Of a stretch of 16,169 bases of DNA, positions 1 to 6,988 are shown piece after piece; position 1 is the stretch's first letter; each line of letters opens with the position of its first letter. Source of the stretch: Chitinophagaceae bacterium (GTDB lineage: Bacteria > Bacteroidota > Bacteroidia > Chitinophagales > Chitinophagaceae); the NCBI GenBank assembly GCA_021738605.1, contig JAIPBY010000027.1, positions 1 to 16,169 on the forward strand, in the 5' to 3' direction. Under the pieces are notes generated by a model. The model saw only the letters and a list, made by a program, of their open reading frames with translations, did not search any database and was not told the origin of the DNA. Made by a program: the position numbers and the translations under genes.

Positions 1-1062
1 GCAAAAAAAGAACTCAACCTGTTCATCGTTGGCACTGGAAATGTTGGAAAAAAATTGATAGAACAAATAAGAAAACAAGCAGATAAAATCGGAGAACTAC
101 ACAAGATCAAGATGAATGTTGTGGGACTCTGCAATAGCAGAAAAATGATTATTCAACAGCAAGGAATTAATCTTGAACAATGGGAACAAACACTGGGCAG
201 TGGAGAGGATTCTTATCCATCAGGATTCGCTGATCAAATGACAGCGCTCAATCTTAGGAACAGTGTATTGGTAGACATCACTGCCAATGAAATAATTCCA
301 GGTCTTTATGCAAGCCTTTTGAAAAAATCCATGTCTGTAGTGGCATGTAACAAAATTGCAGCCTCAGACCATTACTTGCGATACAAAGAGCTGAAGGAGC
401 TTGCCATTTCCTACAACTGCAAATTCCTTTTTGAAACCAATGTAGGAGCAGCATTGCCCATCATCAGTACCTTGAATGACATCATCAAAAGTGGAGACAA
501 AATAAACAAGATAGAGGCTGTGTTGAGCGGAACCCTCAATTTTGTATTCAACAACTATAACGGAAGCAGGCCTTTTTCATCTGTTGTGAGAGATGCGCAA
601 GATCAAGGTTTTACAGAACCTGACCCGAGGCTTGACCTCAGCGGAAAAGATGTCATGCGCAAAATCATGATCTTGTCCAGAGAGGCTGGAGTGGAGATGG
701 AAATGAAAGATATCCAATGCAACGGCTTCCTTCCGGAAACCTGCATGAATGGTTCAGTAGCCGATTTTTATCAGGAGATGGAGAAGCACGAAGCCCATTT
801 CAAATCCTTACTGGACCAAGCCAATGCAAACAATGCCAAACTCAAGTTTGTAGCCAGTTTTGAAAATGGAAAGGCTACTGTGGGTCTGCAACAGATCAAG
901 CCAGAAAGCGATATGTTTCACTTGTATGGAAAAGACAATATTGTACTTTTTTATACCGAAAGGTATGATCAGCAACCACTGGTTATCAAGGGTGCAGGAG
1001 CAGGAGCAGAAGTAACAGCCAGTGGCGTATTTGCAGACGCAATCAGAACCATCAACAACTAA
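1..1062 (+). CDS. thrA: Homoserine dehydrogenase region of ThrA (5'-truncated by window edge)
   Basis: The reading frame is open from base 1, so the gene begins upstream of the window. About 353 residues are visible. They start with a Rossmann NAD(P)-binding motif (GTGNVG, visible residues 11-16). The substrate-binding/catalytic block follows: NVGAALPII, then LSGTLNF and EPDPRLDLSG..DVMRK. This is the homoserine dehydrogenase fold, which reduces aspartate semialdehyde to homoserine. In Bacteroidota this domain usually forms the C-terminal half of a bifunctional aspartokinase/homoserine dehydrogenase of about 810 residues. The absence of a start before the Rossmann motif agrees with that, but the kinase half cannot be seen. 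The stop codon lies 3 nt before the thrB start, so the genes are co-transcribed and probably translationally coupled. A stand-alone homoserine dehydrogenase (hom) cannot be excluded. Confidence 0.93.
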   Translation, partial: AKKELNLFIVGTGNVGKKLIEQIRKQADKIGELHKIKMNVVGLCNSRKMIIQQQGINLEQWEQTLGSGEDSYPSGFADQMTALNLRNSVLVDITANEIIPGLYASLLKKSMSVVACNKIAASDHYLRYKELKELAISYNCKFLFETNVGAALPIISTLNDIIKSGDKINKIEAVLSGTLNFVFNNYNGSRPFSSVVRDAQDQGFTEPDPRLDLSGKDVMRKIMILSREAGVEMEMKDIQCNGFLPETCMNGSVADFYQEMEKHEAHFKSLLDQANANNAKLKFVASFENGKATVGLQQIKPESDMFHLYGKDNIVLFYTERYDQQPLVIKGAGAGAEVTASGVFADAIRTINN

Positions 1063-1065
1063 ACC

Positions 1066-1989
1066 ATGAACATCCAAAAGATAAGCATCAAATCTCCGGC
1101 AACCATTGCCAACCTGGTTTGTGGATTCGACATCCTGGGCCTCGCATTGGAAGAACCTTACGACATCATGACCCTGGAGAATACGGATCATCCCGGCCTG
1201 GAAATCGTACATATGGATGACCATGGATTACCCACTGATCCTGAGCAAAATGTTTCTGGCGCGGCATTATTGGCCATGATGGAAGAATTGCCTGAAGTTC
1301 CAAACTGGAAACTGACCATCGACAAAAGAATCAAACCTGGCAGCGGTTTGGGATCCAGTGCTGCAAGTGCTGCCGGTGCGGTTTTTGCAGCCAATAAATT
1401 ACTGGGCAACCCTTTTAGCAATGAAGACCTCATCAGGTTTGCCATGTTCGGAGAAAAAGTGGCCAGTGGCGTAAAACATGCCGACAACATAACGCCTTGT
1501 CTGCTGGGTGGCGTGACACTGATTCGATCCATTCATCCATTGGACATTATCCCTCTTTCCGCCCCAGAACTTTTCATCACAGTGGTTCATCCACAGATTG
1601 AAGTGCGCACTGCTGATGCCAGACAAATACTCAAAAAAGAAGTGCCGTTGAAGCAGGCCATCAAGCAATGGGGAAATATTGCAGGATTGGTTGCAGGGCT
1701 GATGCAAGGAGATCATGCATTGATTGGACGATCATTGGAGGATGTCATTATTGAACCAGTAAGGAGTATCCTCATCCCAGGATTTGAGGAAACCAAACGA
1801 AGAAGCCTGGAGGCTGGTGCACTCGGCGGTGGAATTTCTGGCAGCGGACCTTCCATTTTCATGCTCAGCAAAGATGAGAAAACTGCAGCAGCAGTTGAGC
1901 AAGAGATGAACAAGGTCTACACCACAATTGGTATTGATTACAAAACCTACCTGACGAAATTGAACGTAAGTGGCATCACCATTATATAA
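1066..1989 (+). CDS. thrB: Homoserine kinase
   Basis: This 307-residue protein is a GHMP-family kinase that phosphorylates homoserine to O-phosphohomoserine, the fourth step from aspartate to threonine. The N-terminal SPATIANLVCGFDILGLAL segment (residues 10-28) is typical of ThrB. The ATP-binding glycine/serine loop PGSGLGSSAASAAGA lies at residues 91-105. The C-terminal GHMP motif GALGGGISGSGPSIF lies near residue 252. Length matches the family (about 300-310). The ATG follows the thrA stop by 3 nt and the stop is 9 nt before thrC, which fixes both the start and the operon. It is cytoplasmic. No irregularity is visible. Confidence 0.96.
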   Translation: MNIQKISIKSPATIANLVCGFDILGLALEEPYDIMTLENTDHPGLEIVHMDDHGLPTDPEQNVSGAALLAMMEELPEVPNWKLTIDKRIKPGSGLGSSAASAAGAVFAANKLLGNPFSNEDLIRFAMFGEKVASGVKHADNITPCLLGGVTLIRSIHPLDIIPLSAPELFITVVHPQIEVRTADARQILKKEVPLKQAIKQWGNIAGLVAGLMQGDHALIGRSLEDVIIEPVRSILIPGFEETKRRSLEAGALGGGISGSGPSIFMLSKDEKTAAAVEQEMNKVYTTIGIDYKTYLTKLNVSGITII

Positions 1990-1998
1990 AATGATATC

Positions 1999-3306
1999 AT
2001 GAGATATTTCAGCCTAAACAATAACCATCATTATGTTGACTTCAAGGAGGCAACCTTGCAAGGAATGGCACCCGATGGAGGCCTTTACTACCCGGAATCA
2101 ATTCCGGTATGGAACAATAATTTTATCAAGAACCTTAAAAGAAAATCAAAGCTTGAAATAGGCTTTGAAATCATGGCTCCTTATGTTGGGAATACCATTC
2201 CCGAAAAAGAATTGTACAGCATCGTTGAAGAAACACTAGACTTTGAATTCCCATTGCAACCCATCAGCGAAAACATATACAGCCTGGAGCTCTTTCATGG
2301 CCCAACCCTTGCGTTCAAGGATGTTGGCGCAAGATTTCTCAGCCGCTGCATGGGTTTTTTTGCAGGAAAATTGGCAAAGAAAATTATTGTATTGGTTGCG
2401 ACGAGTGGTGATACAGGCGGTGCAGTGGCAGCTGCATTCCACAACATCCCCGGAACGGAGGTGATCATCCTTTATCCTTCGGGCAAAGTAAGTCCGGTAC
2501 AGGAAAAACAACTGACTGCCCTTGGAGGAAACATTCATGCCCTTGAAATTGAAGGAGATTTTGATGACTGCCAAAAGCTTGTAAAAATGGCTTTTCGAGA
2601 CGAGGAGCTGAAGAAAAATATTTTGCTTACTTCTTCCAACTCCATCAATGTTGCCCGTTGGTTGCCCCAGCAAATATATTATGCACTTGCCATGACGCAG
2701 TGGGATAAAGGCCATGAACCTGTTGTTGCCGTACCAAGTGGCAACTTTGGAAACCTTTGTGCCGGAATTGTTGCAAAGCAATCAGGATTGCCGATTGGCC
2801 ATTTCATAGCAGCCTGTAATGCCAATGATGTTTTCACAGCATACATTAACACTGGAACATACCATCCAACCTCAGCCGTTCCTACCCTTTCGAATGCTAT
2901 GGACGTAGGAAACCCCAGCAATTTTGCCAGAATTCTTACCATGTTTCAACATGATTATCAGCGGATTAGAGAAATGATCAGCAGCATCGCGGTAAGCGAT
3001 GTTGAAACATTGAGCACAATAAAGGATGTTTTCGAAACCTACCAGTACGTTTTAGACCCGCATGCAGCAGTTGCTTACAAGGCGCTTCAAGACTATTGTT
3101 TTGGACACCCTGGTCAGAAAGGATTTATTCTTGGTACGGCACACCCTGTAAAATTTCCAACAGTAGTTCAGGAAGCCATTGGTTATTCCCCTGCTATACC
3201 CCAAAGCCTGGGTGCCCTCATGAAAAAAATCAAAACTGCCTGCCTGATTCCGCCCGAATATGCCATTTTCAAGTCCACATTATTAAAAATTTTAAAAAAT
3301 TTATAA
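1999..3306 (+). CDS. thrC: Threonine synthase
   Basis: This 435-residue PLP enzyme converts O-phosphohomoserine to threonine, the last step of the pathway encoded by this operon. The N-terminus has the threonine-synthase pattern of 'GMAPDGGLYYPE' (residues 22-33). The PLP lysine is K107 in HGPTLAFKDVGARF, and the phosphate/PLP loop ATSGDTGGAV lies at residues 134-143. SSNSINVARWLPQQIYY and the PSGNFGN loop further along are also characteristic. Length is normal for the bacterial type without the plant-like extension. It follows thrB by 9 nt. No clear hairpin terminator follows; the last 25 coding bases and the first downstream bases are very AT-rich. Confidence 0.97.
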   Translation: MRYFSLNNNHHYVDFKEATLQGMAPDGGLYYPESIPVWNNNFIKNLKRKSKLEIGFEIMAPYVGNTIPEKELYSIVEETLDFEFPLQPISENIYSLELFHGPTLAFKDVGARFLSRCMGFFAGKLAKKIIVLVATSGDTGGAVAAAFHNIPGTEVIILYPSGKVSPVQEKQLTALGGNIHALEIEGDFDDCQKLVKMAFRDEELKKNILLTSSNSINVARWLPQQIYYALAMTQWDKGHEPVVAVPSGNFGNLCAGIVAKQSGLPIGHFIAACNANDVFTAYINTGTYHPTSAVPTLSNAMDVGNPSNFARILTMFQHDYQRIREMISSIAVSDVETLSTIKDVFETYQYVLDPHAAVAYKALQDYCFGHPGQKGFILGTAHPVKFPTVVQEAIGYSPAIPQSLGALMKKIKTACLIPPEYAIFKSTLLKILKNL

Positions 3307-3322
3307 TCCAGCTAAAATTCTG

Positions 3323-3352
3323 TTGTTTTGTTTAAAAAAAGTAGTAAATTTA
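3323..3352 (+). promoter_or_regulatory. Candidate promoter of the rhodopsin gene
   Basis: TTG at 3323-3325 is followed, after exactly 19 nt, by TAAATTTA at 3345-3352. The Bacteroidota housekeeping promoter is TTTG/TTG, about 19 nt, then TAnnTTTG, so only the last base of the -7 box differs. If used, transcription would start near 3358 and give an untranslated leader of roughly 115-120 nt. A weaker alternative -7 box is TAGTGTTG at 3426-3433, which would give a short leader but has no clear -33 partner. Base pattern seen directly; promoter activity is inferred. Confidence 0.45.
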
Positions 3353-3475
3353 ATAAACGAAAAAAAATAAACGGATTTTGAACTTTTTTTTGTGATAGTG
3401 GTTTTAACAAATCGTGTATATCGGATAGTGTTGCCTTTTTAAAAGCTTGTCATTTTTTAACCAAAACAATACACA

Positions 3476-4204
3476 ATGAGTCCATTTTTCCTCGAGGCCG
3501 TTGCGGCCGACAATTACGTTGCTTTTACATTTTTCGTTGGCACCATGGCCATGATGGCAGCATCGGTTTTCTTTTTTCTTGAGCTGAACAACACTGACAA
3601 AGCATGGAGGACATCCGTACTTGTGTCAGGATTGATCACCTTCATTGCTGCAGTACACTATTATTACATGAGAGGTTACAACCTCGAGAATGATGGTGCA
3701 TCACCAACCTTCTTCCGTTATGTAGACTGGTTGTTGACTGTTCCTTTGATGTGCGTTGAGTTCTACCTGATTACTAAAAAATCTGGTGGTACAACTGGGC
3801 TTCTTTGGAAACTGATCTTTGCTTCAGTAGTAATGCTTGTAACTGGCTATTTCGGCGAAACCATCTACAGAGACCAATCTGTTCTTTGGGGCGTAATCAG
3901 CGGTGCTGCTTATTTCTACATCGTTTATTTGGTATGGTTCGGAGAAGTTGCCAAATTGGCTATTGCTTCATCACCAGCTATTGCAAAGGCCAACAAAACT
4001 TTGGGTTGGTTCGTACTCGTAGGATGGGCAATTTATCCTTTGGGTTACATTGTTGGTACACCAGGTGGTTTGTTCGGTGTAACTGCTGATGCGCTCGGTA
4101 TCGGTGGCCTGAACATGGACATCATTTACAACATCGGTGACGCTGTAAACAAAATTGGTTTCGGTCTTGTCATCTATGCACTCAGCCGTTCTGAGTCAAA
4201 ATAA
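3476..4204 (+). CDS. Proteorhodopsin, predicted green-light proton pump with antenna-compatible helix E
   Basis: This 242-residue, seven-helix microbial rhodopsin should pump protons out of the cell in light. Approximate helices are A 11-37, B 46-66, C 81-100, D 108-127, E 134-156, F 174-195 and G 212-236. The helix C segment RYVDWLLTVPLMCVEFYL carries acceptor D84, T88 and donor E95, the DTE triad of proteorhodopsin proton pumps (not the NDQ of sodium or NTQ of chloride pumps). H61 corresponds to the proteorhodopsin histidine that pairs with the acceptor. The helix G segment NIGDAVNK holds D222 and the retinal Schiff-base lysine K226. The tuning position (105 in the marine reference) is M92, which predicts green absorption. 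G139 in helix E matches the carotenoid-window glycine of xanthorhodopsins. Seven of nine Asn codons are AAC, compatible with high expression. blh lies downstream and should supply retinal. Confidence 0.97.
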   Translation: MSPFFLEAVAADNYVAFTFFVGTMAMMAASVFFFLELNNTDKAWRTSVLVSGLITFIAAVHYYYMRGYNLENDGASPTFFRYVDWLLTVPLMCVEFYLITKKSGGTTGLLWKLIFASVVMLVTGYFGETIYRDQSVLWGVISGAAYFYIVYLVWFGEVAKLAIASSPAIAKANKTLGWFVLVGWAIYPLGYIVGTPGGLFGVTADALGIGGLNMDIIYNIGDAVNKIGFGLVIYALSRSESK

Positions 4205-4222
4205 AAGAATCTACATGATTTA

Positions 4223-4257
4223 AGAGAAAGGCCTATGTTGATCATAGGCCTTTCTCT
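4223..4257 (+). terminator. Perfect 15-bp hairpin between rhodopsin and blh (terminator or attenuator)
   Basis: The left arm at 4223-4237 (AGAGAAAGGCCTATG) pairs without mismatch to the right arm at 4243-4257, around a 5-nt loop TTGAT. The AAAGGCC...GGCCTTT core and T-rich 3' side resemble the terminator after the PBP gene at 12900-12925. It lies 18 nt after the rhodopsin stop and 16 nt before the preferred blh start. No separate blh promoter is visible between them, so partial termination with read-through, or mRNA 3'-end protection of the rhodopsin message, is the likely role. Confidence 0.75.
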
Positions 4258-4273
4258 ATTTAAAGAACGGTTC

Positions 4274-5230
4274 ATGAAAAAAACAGTGGCCAAAAGCAAC
4301 TTTAGTCGAATCACCTGGATCAATGCGTTGATTGGATTGATTCTTTTTGCATGGCAGCAATATGATGGAGAAATTCCATTGAAAGTTCAACTGATGTATT
4401 TTGCCATCATGATTGGAGCTACTGGAATACCCCACGGTGCGTTGGACCATGTCATTGCAAAAACAAGTGCCATCAGCACTGGTAAAAATTTCAGCATTCA
4501 ACAATTTCTTGGTAGATATGTCCTCGCCATTCTGGTCTACTCAGCTGCGTGGATATTTTTTCCTGGCATGAGCTTGGTCATTTTTCTGCTCATTTCAGCC
4601 TGGCATTTCGGAGAGACCGATCTCTCGAATGCAGATGATACATGGCCCTGGAACCTAAGCCGTCTGTTATGGGGAAGCCTTGTGCTCATGATCATCCTTT
4701 TGTCCCATTTTGATGAAACAACTTCGGTTGTTTTGCGCATCACGAAAGGTTCAGCTGTGGCACAAACAACCATGGAACATATAAGGGTCAATGGCCTCTA
4801 TTATTTTGGTGTGGCGGCAAGCCTGTTTTTCGCCATTGCAGCCATTGCCAACCGGAAAAACAAGATCAAGATTTCGATCCAATATACCATCAACCTTCTT
4901 GTCATTCTTTTGCTCTGCTCTCAGCTCCCACTGCTCCCCGCTTTTGCCTTGTATTTTGGGGGGTGGCATGCCATCAAATCCTTTGAAATCATTTTCAAAT
5001 TTTTACATGAGGCAAAAGAAGAGATGGCAGCCAAGCCCTTGACCTTGTGGAAGAATGCACTCCCCATGACATTTCTCGCTGCAGTTGGTTTTATTTTCAT
5101 GGCCTTTATCTGGAAGGGCACCGGATTGAAAATGGATCCACTCCCTGCCATCTTCATTTTTCTATCCATCATCACATTGCCGCACCTTGATGTAATGGAC
5201 AAGTTGATCAACCGCCAATCTAAGCAATGA
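4274..5230 (+). CDS. blh: Brp/Blh-family beta-carotene 15,15'-dioxygenase
   Basis: This 318-residue integral membrane protein should cleave beta-carotene into two retinals, supplying the chromophore for the rhodopsin encoded just upstream. Conserved histidine motifs of the family, probable iron ligands, are visible: GIPHGALDH (H54, H59), AWHFGETD (H111), YFGGWHAIKSFE (H232) and TLPHLDVMD (H304). Several hydrophobic segments separate them. An in-frame ATG at 4235 would add 13 residues, but it lies inside the left arm of the hairpin and the added peptide is encoded by that hairpin. The ATG at 4274 (MKKTVAK) is therefore preferred. The gene pair rhodopsin-blh is a recurring arrangement in photoheterotrophs. 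No carotenoid synthesis genes (crtEBIY) are in the window, so the carotene must be made elsewhere in the genome. Confidence 0.93.
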   Translation: MKKTVAKSNFSRITWINALIGLILFAWQQYDGEIPLKVQLMYFAIMIGATGIPHGALDHVIAKTSAISTGKNFSIQQFLGRYVLAILVYSAAWIFFPGMSLVIFLLISAWHFGETDLSNADDTWPWNLSRLLWGSLVLMIILLSHFDETTSVVLRITKGSAVAQTTMEHIRVNGLYYFGVAASLFFAIAAIANRKNKIKISIQYTINLLVILLLCSQLPLLPAFALYFGGWHAIKSFEIIFKFLHEAKEEMAAKPLTLWKNALPMTFLAAVGFIFMAFIWKGTGLKMDPLPAIFIFLSIITLPHLDVMDKLINRQSKQ

Positions 5231-5255
5231 TCTTATCTTAAAATCTGAATACAGC

Positions 5256-5263
5256 TATCTTTG
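5256..5263 (+). promoter_or_regulatory. -7 promoter box, start-proximal (GNAT gene)
   Basis: TATCTTTG is an exact match to the Bacteroidota -7 consensus TAnnTTTG and ends 4 nt before the ATG at 5268. A weak -33 (TTA at 5233-5235) lies 20 nt upstream. Transcription would begin at or next to the start codon, giving a leaderless mRNA and uncoupling this gene from blh. Confidence 0.55.
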
Positions 5264-5267
5264 CAGC

Positions 5268-5753
5268 ATGTCCACAATCAACATTCGGCCGATCAGCATA
5301 GCAGACAATCCACTGATTGCCACCATCATCAGGTCTTGTCTTACAGAATTTGGGGCCAATAAGCCGGGAACCGTTTACTACGATAAAACAACAGACCAAC
5401 TCTTTGAACTTTTTCAGGAAAATGGAGCAGCTTATTTTATTGCTGAGCAGGAAGGAAATATAGTGGGTGGCGGTGGAATTTTCCCCAGTCCGGGTTTACC
5501 TGCTGGCACCTGTGAACTGGTAAAAATGTACCTCCTTCCAACGGCCAGGGGAACGGGCATAGGGGCAATCCTGATGAACAAATGCATGAGCAAAGCAAAG
5601 GAAATGGGGTTTGTTTCTATGTACATTGAAACCCTTCCAGAGCTTAAAAAAGCGATATCGGTGTATGAAAAATTTGGTTTCAACTATCTTGATAAGCCCT
5701 TGGGAGACACTGGACATTTTGGCTGTTCTGTTTGGATGCTGAAATCACTCTGA
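5268..5753 (+). CDS. GNAT-family N-acetyltransferase
   Basis: This 161-residue protein fits the single-domain GNAT fold, which transfers an acetyl group from acetyl-CoA to an amine. Motif A, the CoA pyrophosphate loop, is seen as LLPTARGTGIGAILM (R94, G97, G99). It follows strand beta-4 (CELVKMYLL, residues 82-90). The C-terminal YEKFGF (133-138) is the usual beta-6/alpha-4 element. The early segment IRPISIADNPLIATIIR is the typical N-terminal strand-helix. The substrate cannot be told from the sequence; small molecules or a protein N-terminus are both possible. It has its own exact -7 box 4 nt before the start. Its TGA stop directly abuts the stop of the convergent SprT-like gene. Confidence 0.9.
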   Translation: MSTINIRPISIADNPLIATIIRSCLTEFGANKPGTVYYDKTTDQLFELFQENGAAYFIAEQEGNIVGGGGIFPSPGLPAGTCELVKMYLLPTARGTGIGAILMNKCMSKAKEMGFVSMYIETLPELKKAISVYEKFGFNYLDKPLGDTGHFGCSVWMLKSL

Positions 5754-6374
5754 TCAGGCATGTAGCTTGACCTCATAAACTGGACTGAATAAATATACTT
5801 TCCCTGTTGTCAGCTCAACAGCCTTGATGCGTTTCCTGACCTTCTCTTCCCTTCTGAATACCCTGTTATTCTTGATCACAAAGAGAGAACCGATAGGCAA
5901 TTCTTCAACAAGACAATGCCCTTCTTTCACCGGATCATATTTTCTCAGAACCCTCATCAGTGCATCATCAGCACAAGAACTTGCGGCAGGATTCTTTAAA
6001 GAGATGAACAATTGATGTGCAATATCTTCTGGGAAAAGCCTGGACTGTAAAAATTGTTTCAGCAGATCAGAGAATTGACTTTTCCATTCTTGGCCATGTG
6101 ATGCCACTTTATGGCCAAAACGCATGAACGTAATAAGATGGGCCAACTCATGCAACAAGGTTATTAAAAAAGCATAGGGATTGAGGTTACCGTTTACGGT
6201 GATCCTGTGTGCTTTATCTGCATGGGCATTCCGGTAATCTCCCAATACCGACTGACGGGATCGTGTAATCGTCAGGTGCACCTTGTAATGCAACAAAAAG
6301 GGCTCCACCAGAGGAAAAGAACCGGGAGGAAGAAAATCGGCCAAAGACCCTAATGGTGCTTCATTTTTTGACAT
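5754..6374 (-). CDS. SprT-like zinc metalloprotease domain protein
   Basis: The protein has 206 residues. The active-site helix LLHELAHLITFMRFG carries HExxH (H75, E76, H79). The third zinc ligand is probably H93 in SHGQEW, the HG..W pattern of the SprT/Spartan family. Members of this family are zinc proteases or protease-like proteins; Spartan degrades DNA-protein crosslinks in eukaryotes, while the role of bacterial SprT is poorly known. The C-terminal part (about residues 135-206) has no four-cysteine zinc ribbon and looks like a small beta domain. The chosen ATG lies 2 nt after the preceding gene's stop. A longer frame reaching 6488 would overlap the upstream gene by more than 100 nt and is rejected. 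It is the last gene of a four-gene operon. Confidence 0.88.
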   Translation of the reverse strand: MSKNEAPLGSLADFLPPGSFPLVEPFLLHYKVHLTITRSRQSVLGDYRNAHADKAHRITVNGNLNPYAFLITLLHELAHLITFMRFGHKVASHGQEWKSQFSDLLKQFLQSRLFPEDIAHQLFISLKNPAASSCADDALMRVLRKYDPVKEGHCLVEELPIGSLFVIKNNRVFRREEKVRKRIKAVELTTGKVYLFSPVYEVKLHA

Positions 6375-6376
6375 GA

Positions 6377-6763
6377 TCAATCTTTTTTGACCAAGGCAAG
6401 AAGTCCTTTCACCTCCAAATAAGTATACACCAGATAGGTAAACATGCTGGAGAGAAGGGCTGGGGTATTCATGGCATTGCCCTTCCATTGAGCATAGGCT
6501 ACCACTACCAGGGCAGCCAGCACCAATTTGATGATGAATGAACCATAAACTGATGACATGAATCCTGCAGTAGACTTTGATTGAAGCCCATTGTGCATCA
6601 TCCAGAATGACACCAGTGTAAGTATGCAGATGAAAAGGTTACCAACCAGAAAAACATCCGTATCAAATCCCATTTTTTTTAGGGTCAAATAGAGGGAAGC
6701 TCCCAGAATATTGACGGCTACAAAAAAAATCAAAATCGGTCTGAGGGCTTTTCTCAAGTTCAT
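6377..6763 (-). CDS. Four-helix membrane protein, AtpI-like (function unknown)
   Basis: This 128-residue protein consists almost entirely of four hydrophobic segments, about residues 8-28, 36-56, 70-92 and 101-122, with short polar links. It resembles the small membrane proteins found beside ATP synthase genes in Bacteroidota and broadly AtpI (ATP synthase subunit I), but no decisive motif is present. Its ATG overlaps the stop of the AtpZ/AtpI gene (ATGA overlap at 6760-6763), so the two are translationally coupled and probably work together, perhaps in assembly of the F0 sector. The ATP synthase genes themselves are not in the window; the gene is followed by the SprT-like gene instead of atpB. 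Confidence 0.75.
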   Translation of the reverse strand: MNLRKALRPILIFFVAVNILGASLYLTLKKMGFDTDVFLVGNLFICILTLVSFWMMHNGLQSKSTAGFMSSVYGSFIIKLVLAALVVVAYAQWKGNAMNTPALLSSMFTYLVYTYLEVKGLLALVKKD

Positions 6764-6987
6764 GTATCCTTTTTATTTGTTTCGACAATGATTTTCACCA
6801 GATTGAAAACCACTGCCAAGAGCGGTAGTATCCAGATCAATATTGGAGAGCCAAAACCCGCCAGTGGGTCCAGCTTCCAACCTATGACAAGTGCAATGAC
6901 GATGGATCCAAAAAACTGTGCGCCAAGGCCCATGTACCTCATCCAGGATCCGTCAGTTGATTTCTTTTTTGGGGGAATGGATGCCAT
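6760..6987 (-). CDS. AtpZ/AtpI family protein
   Basis: This 75-residue protein has two transmembrane segments (about 20-37 and 48-67) joined by a short loop. The first helix ends in GWKLD (36-40), the G..LD pattern typical of AtpZ/AtpI. After the lysine-rich N-terminus (PPKKKS) comes the SWMRYMGLGAQ stretch seen in Bacteroidota members. Family proteins are associated with F1F0 ATP synthase, assisting c-ring assembly or forming a magnesium/calcium channel in Bacillus. It starts 1 nt after the upstream gene's stop and overlaps the next start by 4 nt, so it sits in a tightly coupled operon. Confidence 0.85.
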   Translation of the reverse strand: MASIPPKKKSTDGSWMRYMGLGAQFFGSIVIALVIGWKLDPLAGFGSPILIWILPLLAVVFNLVKIIVETNKKDT

Positions 6988-6988
6988 A

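Noticed and set aside
2236..2781. Minus-strand open frame of 181 codons inside thrC
   Set aside because: It is antisense to a clearly conserved gene and shows no recognisable motif or promoter.
4235..4273. Upstream ATG as start of blh
   Set aside because: It lies in the left arm of a perfect hairpin, and the extra 13 residues are encoded by the hairpin and its flank. The ATG at 4274 gives a typical charged N-terminus.
6375..6488. N-terminal extension of the SprT-like protein
   Set aside because: It would overlap the coupled membrane-protein gene by over 100 nt. The ATG at 6374 sits 2 nt after that gene's stop.
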